Both the position numbers and the translations under genes were made by a program. From Sphingobacteriaceae bacterium (GTDB taxonomy: Bacteria > Bacteroidota > Bacteroidia > B-17B0 > Aurantibacillaceae): a DNA stretch of 64,000 nucleotides. The DNA lies in assembly GCA_016715905.1 (NCBI GenBank), contig JADJXI010000003.1:620001-684000 (forward strand). Reading direction: 5' to 3'. Numbering within the stretch: position 1 is the first letter of the stretch; each line of letters opens with the position of its first letter. Under the pieces are notes generated by a model. The model saw only the letters and a list, made by a program, of their open reading frames with translations, was not told the origin of the DNA and ran no database searches. Shown here piece after piece: positions 34,511 through 42,953 of the stretch.

Positions 34511-35383
34511 ATGAAAAAATCAATTCAATTAATTTTACTTGTTTGCGGGCTTGCAACTCTTATTTTAAACGGATGTAAGAAAAAAGAAACTATTGATGTT
34601 GATAATGAAACGCAGTCAGCTTTGGATAATGCCATTGCTGATCAAGAATTCGCCGGAATTGTACCTACCACCAACAATCATGCAATTAACACCAAGGGTA
34701 CGGGCGCTCAAAACGGAAAAATGGCTGCTCCTTGTGATACATTAAGTAAAATAAGCGGCGATACGTTATTTGGAACAATAGGTCATGTTGATCCTGTTTT
34801 TGAATTGAATTTAGGAGGTGCTTGCGGGCAATCTTTTACAGATGGAAAAATTCGTTCGGGTAAATGGCAAATACGTTTAACTAATAAAATTAAAATAGCC
34901 GGTGCCAAAATGATTATTAAATTAATCAATCATAAAGCTAGTGGAATAACCTATTCTTGTGATAGCATAGTAGTAACTACACTTTCTTTCACTCCTAATT
35001 TTGTTAAGTTCAATTATAAATTAATAAATGGGCAATGTCAAGGACCGGGATGGACCATTAAATACTCCTCTGACCGTACAATAACGCATTATCCGAAAGG
35101 GAATCCGGGAGGTACAGACCCTTATACCGAATTATTTGGCACTTCGGATGGAACGAATAGACAAGGAAGAACTTTTACAGTGAATATCCCTGAGGCTACA
35201 CCATTGGTAAAGTATAAATCTTGCCAATACATTCAAAGAGGCATTTTAACACTTACTCCAGCTGAATTTAAAGAAAGAAGCATAGATTTTGGTTATAGTG
35301 TAGGGTCAAATCCGGCCGGAGGCTGCGATGATGATGCAAGTTTTACAGTAAATGGCAATACAATAGCATTTAAATTAAAATAA
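34511..35383 (+). CDS. Hypothetical lipoprotein
   Basis: 290 aa. Lipoprotein signal with Cys in LATLILNGCKKKETID; the mature part is beta-rich with several Cys (APCDTLSKISGDTLFG, GGACGQSF, SCQYIQRG, GGCDDD). No recognised domain. It lies between the propeller phosphatase and the SiaB-like gene and has its own promoter, so it may be unrelated to that module. Confidence 0.65.
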   Translation: MKKSIQLILLVCGLATLILNGCKKKETIDVDNETQSALDNAIADQEFAGIVPTTNNHAINTKGTGAQNGKMAAPCDTLSKISGDTLFGTIGHVDPVFELNLGGACGQSFTDGKIRSGKWQIRLTNKIKIAGAKMIIKLINHKASGITYSCDSIVVTTLSFTPNFVKFNYKLINGQCQGPGWTIKYSSDRTITHYPKGNPGGTDPYTELFGTSDGTNRQGRTFTVNIPEATPLVKYKSCQYIQRGILTLTPAEFKERSIDFGYSVGSNPAGGCDDDASFTVNGNTIAFKLK

Positions 35384-35409
35384 TTATTATTTTTGCTCTT
35401 CTCTAAAAA

Positions 35410-35964
35410 ATGGTAGACGTTTTTGATATATACGAAAAGATGGAAAGAAATAACATTCTTTTGTCTTTTAAAGGTGAAATAACGTCTGATTTATTAACCT
35501 CTATACTTCAGATTATGGAAAATAAGATGGAGAATTTACAAGAGGAGCCTAAGATGAGGAAAAAGGTTTACAATGTATTAGTGGAATGTTTACAAAATCT
35601 TTACCATCATTTAGATGATGTGGCTGAAGGGCAAACCAATGATAAAATTCGTTCCGCAATCTTTATGATTGGGAAAATGGATAATAAATATTCCATTTTC
35701 ACAGGAAATTACATTTTAAATGAAAACATTCACGGTTTAAAAAACCGTTTAGATGAAGTTAATTCGTTAAATAAGGAAGAATTAAAAGAATATTACAAGA
35801 AAGTGCTAAATAATGGCGAAATGTCATTAAAAGGCGGGGGTGGATTAGGAATGATTGACATTGCCAGAAAAACTGGTGAAAAATTAGACTATAATTTTTT
35901 GGAAATTGACAATAAAGTTTCTTTCTTTACATTAAATATCAAAATTACACAACAACAAAACTAA
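35410..35964 (+). CDS. SiaB-family protein kinase
   Basis: 184 aa, a DUF6272/SiaB-like protein with a GHKL-type ATP site: VYNVLVECLQNLYHH as the N-box (Glu and Asn) and LKGGGGLGMIDIARK as the glycine loop. In Pseudomonas SiaB phosphorylates SiaC on a Thr, opposing the SiaA phosphatase. Here the likely substrate is encoded 19 bp downstream. A TATTTTTG box lies at 35388-35395. Confidence 0.82.
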   Translation: MVDVFDIYEKMERNNILLSFKGEITSDLLTSILQIMENKMENLQEEPKMRKKVYNVLVECLQNLYHHLDDVAEGQTNDKIRSAIFMIGKMDNKYSIFTGNYILNENIHGLKNRLDEVNSLNKEELKEYYKKVLNNGEMSLKGGGGLGMIDIARKTGEKLDYNFLEIDNKVSFFTLNIKITQQQN

Positions 35965-35982
35965 TAAACAAAAAATACAATT

Positions 35983-36363
35983 ATGGATAAGTATTCAATT
36001 GAAGGCACACCGAAAACACCAAGCATTACATTCGATCTTGCCGGTGGAGTTTTAGAAATTAAAGGGCGTTCAATACCTGAAAATTCAATCGAGTTTTATA
36101 AACCTTTGGTTGACTCTTTAGATAAGTATTCAAGCGCTGCAAAATCTGCTACAACAGTAAATGTTCAGTTGGAATATTTTAACACTTCCTCTTCAAAGTG
36201 TATTCTTGATGTTTTCAAAAAATTGGAAGGCATTCATAAAGGAGGTAGTGCAGTAACAATCAACTGGCATTATGAAGAAGATGATGAAGATATGTTAGAA
36301 GCCGGTGAAGATTATCAGGCAATTATTAATGTGCCATTTAAGATGGTAATGGTTAACGAATAA
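35983..36363 (+). CDS. SiaC-family partner-switch protein (DUF1987)
   Basis: 126 aa. The DUF1987 fold contains LEYFNTSSSKCILDVFKKL, with Thr68 at the place of the phosphorylated Thr68 of Pseudomonas SiaC. Phosphorylation by SiaB and dephosphorylation by the SpoIIE phosphatase would control binding to an output enzyme. In Pseudomonas that output is the diguanylate cyclase SiaD; no cyclase gene is in this window, so the target here is unknown. A terminator follows. Confidence 0.86.
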   Translation: MDKYSIEGTPKTPSITFDLAGGVLEIKGRSIPENSIEFYKPLVDSLDKYSSAAKSATTVNVQLEYFNTSSSKCILDVFKKLEGIHKGGSAVTINWHYEEDDEDMLEAGEDYQAIINVPFKMVMVNE

Positions 36364-36382
36364 TCATAAAATTATGAGTATT

Positions 36383-36410
36383 AAACCCCCGCCCAACGGG
36401 GGTTTTTTTA
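36383..36410 (+). terminator. Intrinsic terminator after the SiaC-like gene
   Basis: ACCCCCG pairs with CGGGGGT around a CCCAA loop and is followed by TTTTTTA. It ends the SiaB-SiaC transcript. A TATATTTG box (36412-36419) starts right after it and is the probable -7 element of fbaB. Confidence 0.85.
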
Positions 36411-36439
36411 TTATATTTGCTCTCCGAAAATTTAATCAT

Positions 36440-37495
36440 ATGTCAAGTAAAATTGTAGAGTTATTGGGTGGTAAAGCTGATGATCTTTTGAAGCACACCT
36501 GCAAAACAATTTCAAAAGAATCCATTCATCTTCCGGGTGATGATTTTGTAGACCGGATTTTTATGGGTTCAAATAGAAATCCACAAGTGCTTAGAAGCTT
36601 ACAGCAATTGTATGGAACAGGTAGATTGGCCAATACCGGATACATGAGTATTTTACCCGTAGATCAGGGAATTGAACATAGTGCCGGCGCCAGTTTTGCT
36701 CCAAACCCTATTTATTTTGATAGTGAAAATATTGTGAAGCTTGCCCTCGAAGGAGGATGTAATGCAGTTGCATCAACTTATGGCGTGTTAGGTTCCGTTT
36801 CAAGAAAATATGCGCATAAAATCCCATTCATCGTTAAAATAAATCATAATGAGTTTATAAGCTATCCGAATAAGTTTGATCAAATCATGTTTGGTACGAT
36901 TAAAGATGCTTGGAATATGGGGGCTGTAGCTGTAGGTGCTACTATTTATTTTGGATCGGCTGAGAGTGGAAAACAAATTGTTGAAGTGGCAAAGGCTTTT
37001 GAAATGGCACATGAATTAGGTATGGCTACCGTTTTGTGGTGTTATACCCGAAATAGCGCATTTAAAAAAGATGGAGTAGATTACCATACTGCTGCCGATT
37101 TATCATCACAAGCAAATCATTTAGGAGTAACTATTCAGGCCGACATCATCAAACAAAAACTTTCTGATAAAAATGGAGGGTATACGGCAGTTGGACATGG
37201 AAAAACACACCCAAAAGTATATAGTGAATTAACCACCGATCATCCAATTGATCTTTGTCGTTACCAAGTTGCGAACTGTTATATGGGTAGAATGGGATTG
37301 ATAAACAGCGGAGGTGAAAGTAAAGGAGAAAGCGATTTATCAGAAGCAGTAACCACTGCGGTAATTAATAAACGCGCAGGCGGACAAGGCTTAATAAGTG
37401 GAAGAAAAGCTTTTCAGAAACCGATAAAAGATGGAATTCAGCTGTTAAACACTATTCAGGATGTGTATTTGGATAAATCCATTACAATTGCTTAA
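36440..37495 (+). CDS. fbaB: Fructose-bisphosphate aldolase, class I (FbaB/DhnA type)
   Basis: 351 aa from the ATG at 36440, chosen because an earlier in-frame ATG lies before the terminator. It cleaves fructose 1,6-bisphosphate in glycolysis through a Schiff base. Visible features are the substrate loop PVDQGIEHSAG, IPFIVKINHNE and MGAVAVGATIYFGS; YTRNSAFKKDG is the variable part typical of the long Bacteroidota form. An FbaB-like length of about 350 aa fits. It lies upstream of accD. Confidence 0.88.
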   Translation: MSSKIVELLGGKADDLLKHTCKTISKESIHLPGDDFVDRIFMGSNRNPQVLRSLQQLYGTGRLANTGYMSILPVDQGIEHSAGASFAPNPIYFDSENIVKLALEGGCNAVASTYGVLGSVSRKYAHKIPFIVKINHNEFISYPNKFDQIMFGTIKDAWNMGAVAVGATIYFGSAESGKQIVEVAKAFEMAHELGMATVLWCYTRNSAFKKDGVDYHTAADLSSQANHLGVTIQADIIKQKLSDKNGGYTAVGHGKTHPKVYSELTTDHPIDLCRYQVANCYMGRMGLINSGGESKGESDLSEAVTTAVINKRAGGQGLISGRKAFQKPIKDGIQLLNTIQDVYLDKSITIA

Positions 37496-37522
37496 CATTT
37501 TATTTAATTTTTAAAAAAGAAA

Positions 37523-38368
37523 ATGGGTTGGTTTAAGAGATTAAAAGAAGGGATTACTACTTCTACCAAAGAGAAAAAAGAAACGCCGGAAGGACTTTGG
37601 TACAAATGCTCATCATGCAAAAAAATTCATACTTCCGATGAACATGTTCAAAATAAACATGTTTGCATCGATTGCGGTTATCACGAACGTATAGGCAGCA
37701 AAGAATATTTTGAAATTATTTTTGATAATAATGCATTTACCGAACTGCATGAAAATTTAGTGAGTGGCGACCCACTGAATTTTACCGATACAAAAAAGTA
37801 TACTTCCCGATTAAAAGATACGGTAAATAAAACAGGACTAAAAGATGCTTTACGAAGTGCATACGGAAAAGTAAATGGAAATGATTTGGTTATTTGTTGC
37901 ATGGATTTTAGTTTTATTGGAGGTAGCATGGGAAGTGTAGTTGGAGAAAAAATAGCCCGCTCAATAGATTTTTGTATAAAAACCCGAAGCCCGCTTTTAA
38001 TTATCAGCAAAAGTGGTGGTGCGCGTATGATGGAAGCTGCATTTAGTTTAATGCAAATGGCTAAAACTTCTGCCAAATTGAGTCAGCTCGCTGCTGAAAA
38101 AATTCCATATATATCTTTGTTAACCGATCCTACAACCGGCGGAGTAACCGCAAGTTATGCTATGCTTGGCGATTTAAATATTGCCGAACCGGATTCCTTG
38201 ATCGGATTTGCAGGACCAAGGGTTGTGAAGGAAACAATTGGTAAAGATTTACCTAAAGGCTTCCAAACCGCGGAGTTTGTTTTAGAACATGGTTTTTTAG
38301 ATAAAATTGTCCCACGTACAGAGTTGAAGAATCACTTGGGTTCTATGCTTAAAATGTTAAAAAACTAA
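37523..38368 (+). CDS. accD: Acetyl-CoA carboxylase carboxyltransferase subunit beta
   Basis: 281 aa. Makes malonyl-CoA with AccA in fatty-acid synthesis. An N-terminal zinc ribbon (YKCSSCKKIHTSDE, HVCIDCGYHERIG) is followed by the crotonase-like core (GGSMGSVVGEKIARSID, ISKSGGARMMEA, LTDPTTGGVTASYAMLGD, GFAGPRVVKETIG). Normal length. It may share a transcript with fbaB. Confidence 0.94.
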   Translation: MGWFKRLKEGITTSTKEKKETPEGLWYKCSSCKKIHTSDEHVQNKHVCIDCGYHERIGSKEYFEIIFDNNAFTELHENLVSGDPLNFTDTKKYTSRLKDTVNKTGLKDALRSAYGKVNGNDLVICCMDFSFIGGSMGSVVGEKIARSIDFCIKTRSPLLIISKSGGARMMEAAFSLMQMAKTSAKLSQLAAEKIPYISLLTDPTTGGVTASYAMLGDLNIAEPDSLIGFAGPRVVKETIGKDLPKGFQTAEFVLEHGFLDKIVPRTELKNHLGSMLKMLKN

Positions 38369-38499
38369 ATATTTTTTAGATAAAGGGCCTTTACAGACCT
38401 ATAAAGTCTTCATTTTCAACCAACGTTTCGTTATCTTTAATCGTATAATAATAAAAGAGGGCGATTATCACCTTCATTATTGAGACGTTTTAGAAATTT

Positions 38500-39057
38500 A
38501 TGAATATTCAGCCTCAGTTAATAGCTTCTTGTATTAAGCGCGAGCGTAAAGCTGAGTATGAACTATATAAAAACACGTATAGTTATTTAATGAGTATTTG
38601 TTTGCGTTACACACGCGATAAAGATTCAGCTTCAGAAATGTTGAACGTTGGATTTTTAAAAATTTTAAAAAATCTTGAAAAGTATAACCTGGCTATTCCG
38701 TTTAAAGTATGGATTCGCAAAATCATGGTAAATACATTAATTGATGAGTATAGAAAGAATAAAAGAGAAAGAGAAAAAATTACTTACGTTGAAGAGTATT
38801 ACGATTCTTCTTCTTATGCAGATGCGAATGAAGCATTGAGTAGAATAGATTGTAAACAAATTTATGACTTAATTAATCTCCTGCCTGAAATGAGCAAACA
38901 AGTTTTCAATTTGTTTGTAATTGACGGGTACTCTCATAAAGAAGTCGGCGATATGCTTGGCATTAGTGAGGGAACATCTAAGTGGCATTTAAATGCAGCG
39001 CGTACTAAATTAAAAGAACAACTAATTGAAAAAAATATTGTAACAACAACCCTGTAA
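38500..39057 (+). CDS. RNA polymerase ECF-type sigma factor
   Basis: 185 aa. Region 2: ELYKNTYSYLMSICLRYTRD and AIPFKVWIRKIMVNTLIDEY. Region 4: LLPEMSKQVFNLFVIDGYSH and KEVGDMLGISEGTSKWHLNA. First of a three-gene operon with the barrel-fused protein and the PKD lipoprotein. Confidence 0.9.
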   Translation: MNIQPQLIASCIKRERKAEYELYKNTYSYLMSICLRYTRDKDSASEMLNVGFLKILKNLEKYNLAIPFKVWIRKIMVNTLIDEYRKNKREREKITYVEEYYDSSSYADANEALSRIDCKQIYDLINLLPEMSKQVFNLFVIDGYSHKEVGDMLGISEGTSKWHLNAARTKLKEQLIEKNIVTTTL

Positions 39058-39058
39058 G

Positions 39059-40447
39059 ATGAAACAAGAAGATAAATTCGACAAAATTATCAAAGAGAAG
39101 CTCGATGAAAATGAGTTTCCATTTGATGAGTCAAATTGGTTAAAGGCCAGCAAAATGCTGGATGCCGAAAAAGGAGCCAACATTGGTGCTAAAAGCAGTA
39201 AATTATTTTTAATGGTAGGCGCAATCCTTATTGGGGTAGCAGCCGGAACTTTCGCCTTTTTATATTTGGGACATCAAGAACAATTACAATCTTTCAATTC
39301 CATTACTTTGGATATGAATAATTCTGACAGGGAGAATCATTCAATAAATCAAGTGATAGAATCTGAAAAAGGAGAATTGAGTGAAAACACCTCAATAAAT
39401 AGTAAGCAATCTGATGCTGGCGCGGAAAATATTTCGAATGAAAGTGCATCTATAAATGCACATGAAGGTTCTATAGCCCAAGGCACTCGTCCCTCAAACA
39501 CTTCGAATAGAAATCCAACTCTTGGAAATAATTCTTCTAACCCCGGCGGTTCTAATATAGGATCTTCTTCTGTTGGAAAAACTAATATTACCGGTGGGCA
39601 TTCTACCTACAAACAAAAATCTAATAAGTTGAATAAAAAGGAAACAGAAAATGTTGTTTCGGCTGATGTTTTTCAATCCGCTAACAATTTAGCTTCAACT
39701 GCAAGTGCTGATTATCTTGAAATGCATTCTTCTATTTTAGATATGTACACCCGTGAAGAAGCAATCAAGTCAAGTCCAAATGAGTTCATCCGTATAAATG
39801 AAGACTATTATAACAAATCCAGAAGAAGATTACATTTTATAAACGCTGAAGCCGGACTTAGTTATTTTAATGGTTGGAATTCCTTGTCACAAAAAGATGC
39901 CGCCGGATTAAATTATTTCGCCGGATTGAATTACGGAATTTACATCAAGAAAAAGATGAGCATTAGTGCAGGAATACAGTATTACAATATTTCGCACATC
40001 AAAACCGCATTTTACACCAGGCAAAATTTTCAATATGATTTTGGATACAACGGAAATTTCACAAACATTACTACAAACTCGCTTCAATATTTATCCGTTC
40101 CGTTACGCGCTTATTATAACATCAGCCGAACAGGAAAGCTGGGTCTGGGTGTAAATGCAGCCTATTTGGTAAATGCAAGCAATACGGTTGAGACCTATAC
40201 CGAAAGAGATTTAGTTAAAACAAATGTTGTAACTGAAACGAAGAATGGCGTTTTCGAAGGAGTAAATCCGATGAATATTATGTTATCTGCAAATTTCAGT
40301 CATCGTTTAAACAGAAGGTGGTTTGTTAATGTTGAATTCAATTACGGATTATCTGATACTTATCAATCGAAAGCAACAGGAAATAATACCAAAGAAAATA
40401 ATAAGGGAATTCGTGTTGGCCTACAATATACTTTGTTCGAAAAATAA
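39059..40447 (+). CDS. Anti-sigma-like N-terminus fused to an outer-membrane beta-barrel
   Basis: 462 aa. Residues 1-48 are polar with the motif FPFDESNWLKASKML found in Bacteroidota anti-sigma N-termini; 49-70 form an inner-membrane helix (LFLMVGAILIGVAAGTFAFL). Residues of about 75-220 are a Ser/Asn/Gly-rich linker, and about 255-462 is a porin-type barrel (AEAGLSYFNGWNSLSQ, GIYIKKKMSISAGIQYY, LQYLSVPLRAYYNISR, end GIRVGLQYTLFEK). There is no signal cleavage site. One chain could therefore span the periplasm from inner to outer membrane and relay a surface signal to the sigma factor 2 bp upstream. The role is inferred from position and domain order. Confidence 0.75.
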   Translation: MKQEDKFDKIIKEKLDENEFPFDESNWLKASKMLDAEKGANIGAKSSKLFLMVGAILIGVAAGTFAFLYLGHQEQLQSFNSITLDMNNSDRENHSINQVIESEKGELSENTSINSKQSDAGAENISNESASINAHEGSIAQGTRPSNTSNRNPTLGNNSSNPGGSNIGSSSVGKTNITGGHSTYKQKSNKLNKKETENVVSADVFQSANNLASTASADYLEMHSSILDMYTREEAIKSSPNEFIRINEDYYNKSRRRLHFINAEAGLSYFNGWNSLSQKDAAGLNYFAGLNYGIYIKKKMSISAGIQYYNISHIKTAFYTRQNFQYDFGYNGNFTNITTNSLQYLSVPLRAYYNISRTGKLGLGVNAAYLVNASNTVETYTERDLVKTNVVTETKNGVFEGVNPMNIMLSANFSHRLNRRWFVNVEFNYGLSDTYQSKATGNNTKENNKGIRVGLQYTLFEK

Positions 40448-41559
40448 TGAAACGTACTATAAATTACATATTATTAATAATTGTTCTTGTTGCATTTTCG
40501 TGCAAGAAAAATCCTTTGCCGGATGAGGTAGAGAGTGAAAGTCCGGTATTTTATGTTCAGGCTAATGTTAATGGCACCCATGTGAGATTTGAAGCTGGTA
40601 AACAGGAATATTACATGTATTCTTCTCATCATCAGCAAAACAATGGTGTTTATGTATATAAAGCAGAATTAAAACAAAGCAATTGCACAAATTTTTGTGG
40701 TTACGGTATTTCATTTTCCATTAACGATGTTGATTCAGTTGCGCAGAATTCGTCAATGAAACCGCAAGATGCATTGTTCATCGGGCAACATCCGTTTAAT
40801 GATGGAAATTTGCCTGCCTTGGGTTATTATGGAACGTTTGTATCTCCCATGCCAACTGTTGCTGATTTTACCTGGACAATTAACGGTTCTGTACTGCAAA
40901 CTACAACGCAAGCTATGAGTTATTACTTTGATGAGAATAAAACATATACGGTAGGTTTAAAAGTGAATAAACTTGGTTGTGAATCACAACACAACAATGT
41001 CTTTAAAGTTGGAAATCCACTTCAAGGTAACATCGGTGTTTCTAAAACGAACATGCAATACAATTTCAGCGCTATGCCTAACCCAACCGGGGGAAATATT
41101 CAATACACCTGGGATTTTGGAGATGGTACTTTTGGTAATTCAGCAAACGAATACCATGAATATCAAACTCCGGGAGATTATATGGTTAAGTTAACTATGA
41201 TTAAAAGTGGTCTTACTTCTGATACTTGCCTATCACATTATTTAGCCAGAGCATCAACCTTAGATTATTGCCACGCTAATTTTACCAATGCCTTTACCCC
41301 TAAATTGAATAGCAAAGCCTTATCAGCCATTACAATAAATTTAACTGATCCCGCAACCGGAGCTGTATATTCTTCGTCGGCTATGGATCAATCTACTTCA
41401 AATTCTTTTGAAATCGTTTCTGTGGAGGATTATAAAATGAATGCGAATGGCGACGCCACAAAGAAAATTAAAATTAGATTTAACTGTTCTGTTAAGAGTA
41501 ATAATTCTGTAATCCAAATCACAAACGGTGAGGCTGTTTTAGCCGTTTCGTATAAATAA
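40447..41559 (+). CDS. PKD-domain lipoprotein
   Basis: 370 aa. Lipobox in LLIIVLVAFSCKKNP, then about 100 residues of uncertain fold and a PKD domain with YTWDFGDGTFGNSANEYHEY and TPGDYMVKLT. A first, weaker PKD-like repeat precedes it (FTWTINGSVLQTTTQAM). Such domains commonly bind polysaccharide or protein at the surface. It overlaps the previous stop (TAATGA) and closes the sigma operon. Confidence 0.8.
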   Translation: MKRTINYILLIIVLVAFSCKKNPLPDEVESESPVFYVQANVNGTHVRFEAGKQEYYMYSSHHQQNNGVYVYKAELKQSNCTNFCGYGISFSINDVDSVAQNSSMKPQDALFIGQHPFNDGNLPALGYYGTFVSPMPTVADFTWTINGSVLQTTTQAMSYYFDENKTYTVGLKVNKLGCESQHNNVFKVGNPLQGNIGVSKTNMQYNFSAMPNPTGGNIQYTWDFGDGTFGNSANEYHEYQTPGDYMVKLTMIKSGLTSDTCLSHYLARASTLDYCHANFTNAFTPKLNSKALSAITINLTDPATGAVYSSSAMDQSTSNSFEIVSVEDYKMNANGDATKKIKIRFNCSVKSNNSVIQITNGEAVLAVSYK

Positions 41560-41606
41560 GAATATAATTCAGTGCTATCCTAAAGAACTTGTATCTTCGC
41601 TGACTT

Positions 41607-42953
41607 ATGTCTGCCTCTATTTCTAAAATAAATCATTTAAAGGAAACCATTGTTTTGGCTTGGCCACTTGTAATAACGCAGTTAGGTCACGTTGTTACCG
41701 GCATGGTAGATAATGCCTTTTTAGGACAGTTAGGTGCAACCGAACAGGCGGCAGGAATTTTATGCAATAGCATTTTTATTTTAGTTTTAGTTTTTGGAAT
41801 TGGAGTAAGTTTTGCCATTACTCCATTAGCAGCCGGGGCAGATGAAAAAAAACTAGAAGAAAAAAAAGTTTCATTATTCAAGAATTCGCTTTACGTTAAT
41901 TTAGCTATTGCTTCAGTTTGTTTTGGGATTTTATATTTAGCATCACCCTTACTTCATTCAATGAAACAACCGGAAGAGGTAATTGACTTAGCGATGCCTT
42001 TTTTTGATGTGGTAATACTTTCGATTATTCCCTTATCCTTATTTTTTACCGGGAAACAATATTGCGAAGGGTTAAGTAATACCACATTAGCACTATACAT
42101 CAGCGTTTTCGGAAATTTGATTAACATAGTATTAAATTACGGTTTAATTTATGGTAAATTGGGATTACCTGAATTAGGATACATGGGTTCTGCTTGGTCA
42201 ACTTTTATTGCAAGAGTAATGATGGGTTTTGCGTTTTTATTTATTTTATTTTATGTAAAAGGTAAATGTAATGTAGCCGAACATTACAGAAAAGTAAAAA
42301 TAAATATTAAGGAATTAAAGGAATTAATGGTGATTGGAATAAATTCGGGATTGCAATTTACTTTTGAAGTGGCAGCCTTTGTAATTGCCGGTTTAATGGC
42401 CGGAAGTTTTGGAAAAGAGGCAATGGATGCACATGGTATTTCAATTCAATTAGCGGCTTTTACCTATATGTTTGCAAGCGGCATAAGTAGTGCGGCCACT
42501 ATTCGGGTGGGGAAATATAACGCAGTAAATGACTGGCAAAATATTTCTAGCAGCGGGAAAACGGCCATAAAACTGGTTGTACTGGTTATGGGCGGGTTTG
42601 GGGTTTTGTTTTTAATTTTCAGGAGTATTTTACCTATGGGATTTACAAACGATCCGGATATCATTTCATTATCGTCTAAATTATTAATTATTGCGGCAAT
42701 TTTTCAATTATTCGACGGGTTGCAGGTAACCGTTATAGGTTTATTAAGGGGATTAGAAGATGTGAAGATTAGCACCTGGGTTACGCTAATAGGTTATTGG
42801 GGTATTGCACTGCCGTTGGCGTACTTTTTAGCTTTTTATTGTAAAATGGAAGTAGTTGGAATTTGGATTTCTTTATTGATAAGTTTAGCGCTGGTTGGAA
42901 TTTCTCTTTTATTTAGATTTAATTTAATACTAAAAAGAAATTTGAAAGTTTAA
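41607..42953 (+). CDS. MATE family efflux transporter
   Basis: 448 aa with twelve predicted membrane helices. The two pseudo-repeats begin with ETIVLAWPLVITQLGHVVTG and KELMVIGINSGLQFTFEVAA. Cation-coupled export of cationic compounds is the usual role; the substrate is unknown. The end overlaps the convergent recJ gene by 4 bp. Confidence 0.89.
   Translation: MSASISKINHLKETIVLAWPLVITQLGHVVTGMVDNAFLGQLGATEQAAGILCNSIFILVLVFGIGVSFAITPLAAGADEKKLEEKKVSLFKNSLYVNLAIASVCFGILYLASPLLHSMKQPEEVIDLAMPFFDVVILSIIPLSLFFTGKQYCEGLSNTTLALYISVFGNLINIVLNYGLIYGKLGLPELGYMGSAWSTFIARVMMGFAFLFILFYVKGKCNVAEHYRKVKINIKELKELMVIGINSGLQFTFEVAAFVIAGLMAGSFGKEAMDAHGISIQLAAFTYMFASGISSAATIRVGKYNAVNDWQNISSSGKTAIKLVVLVMGGFGVLFLIFRSILPMGFTNDPDIISLSSKLLIIAAIFQLFDGLQVTVIGLLRGLEDVKISTWVTLIGYWGIALPLAYFLAFYCKMEVVGIWISLLISLALVGISLLFRFNLILKRNLKV

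Noticed and set aside
36374..36439. Upstream ATG for fbaB at 36374
   Set aside because: It precedes the terminator and the -7 box, and would add 22 residues coded by the hairpin. The ATG at 36440 gives the normal N-terminus.
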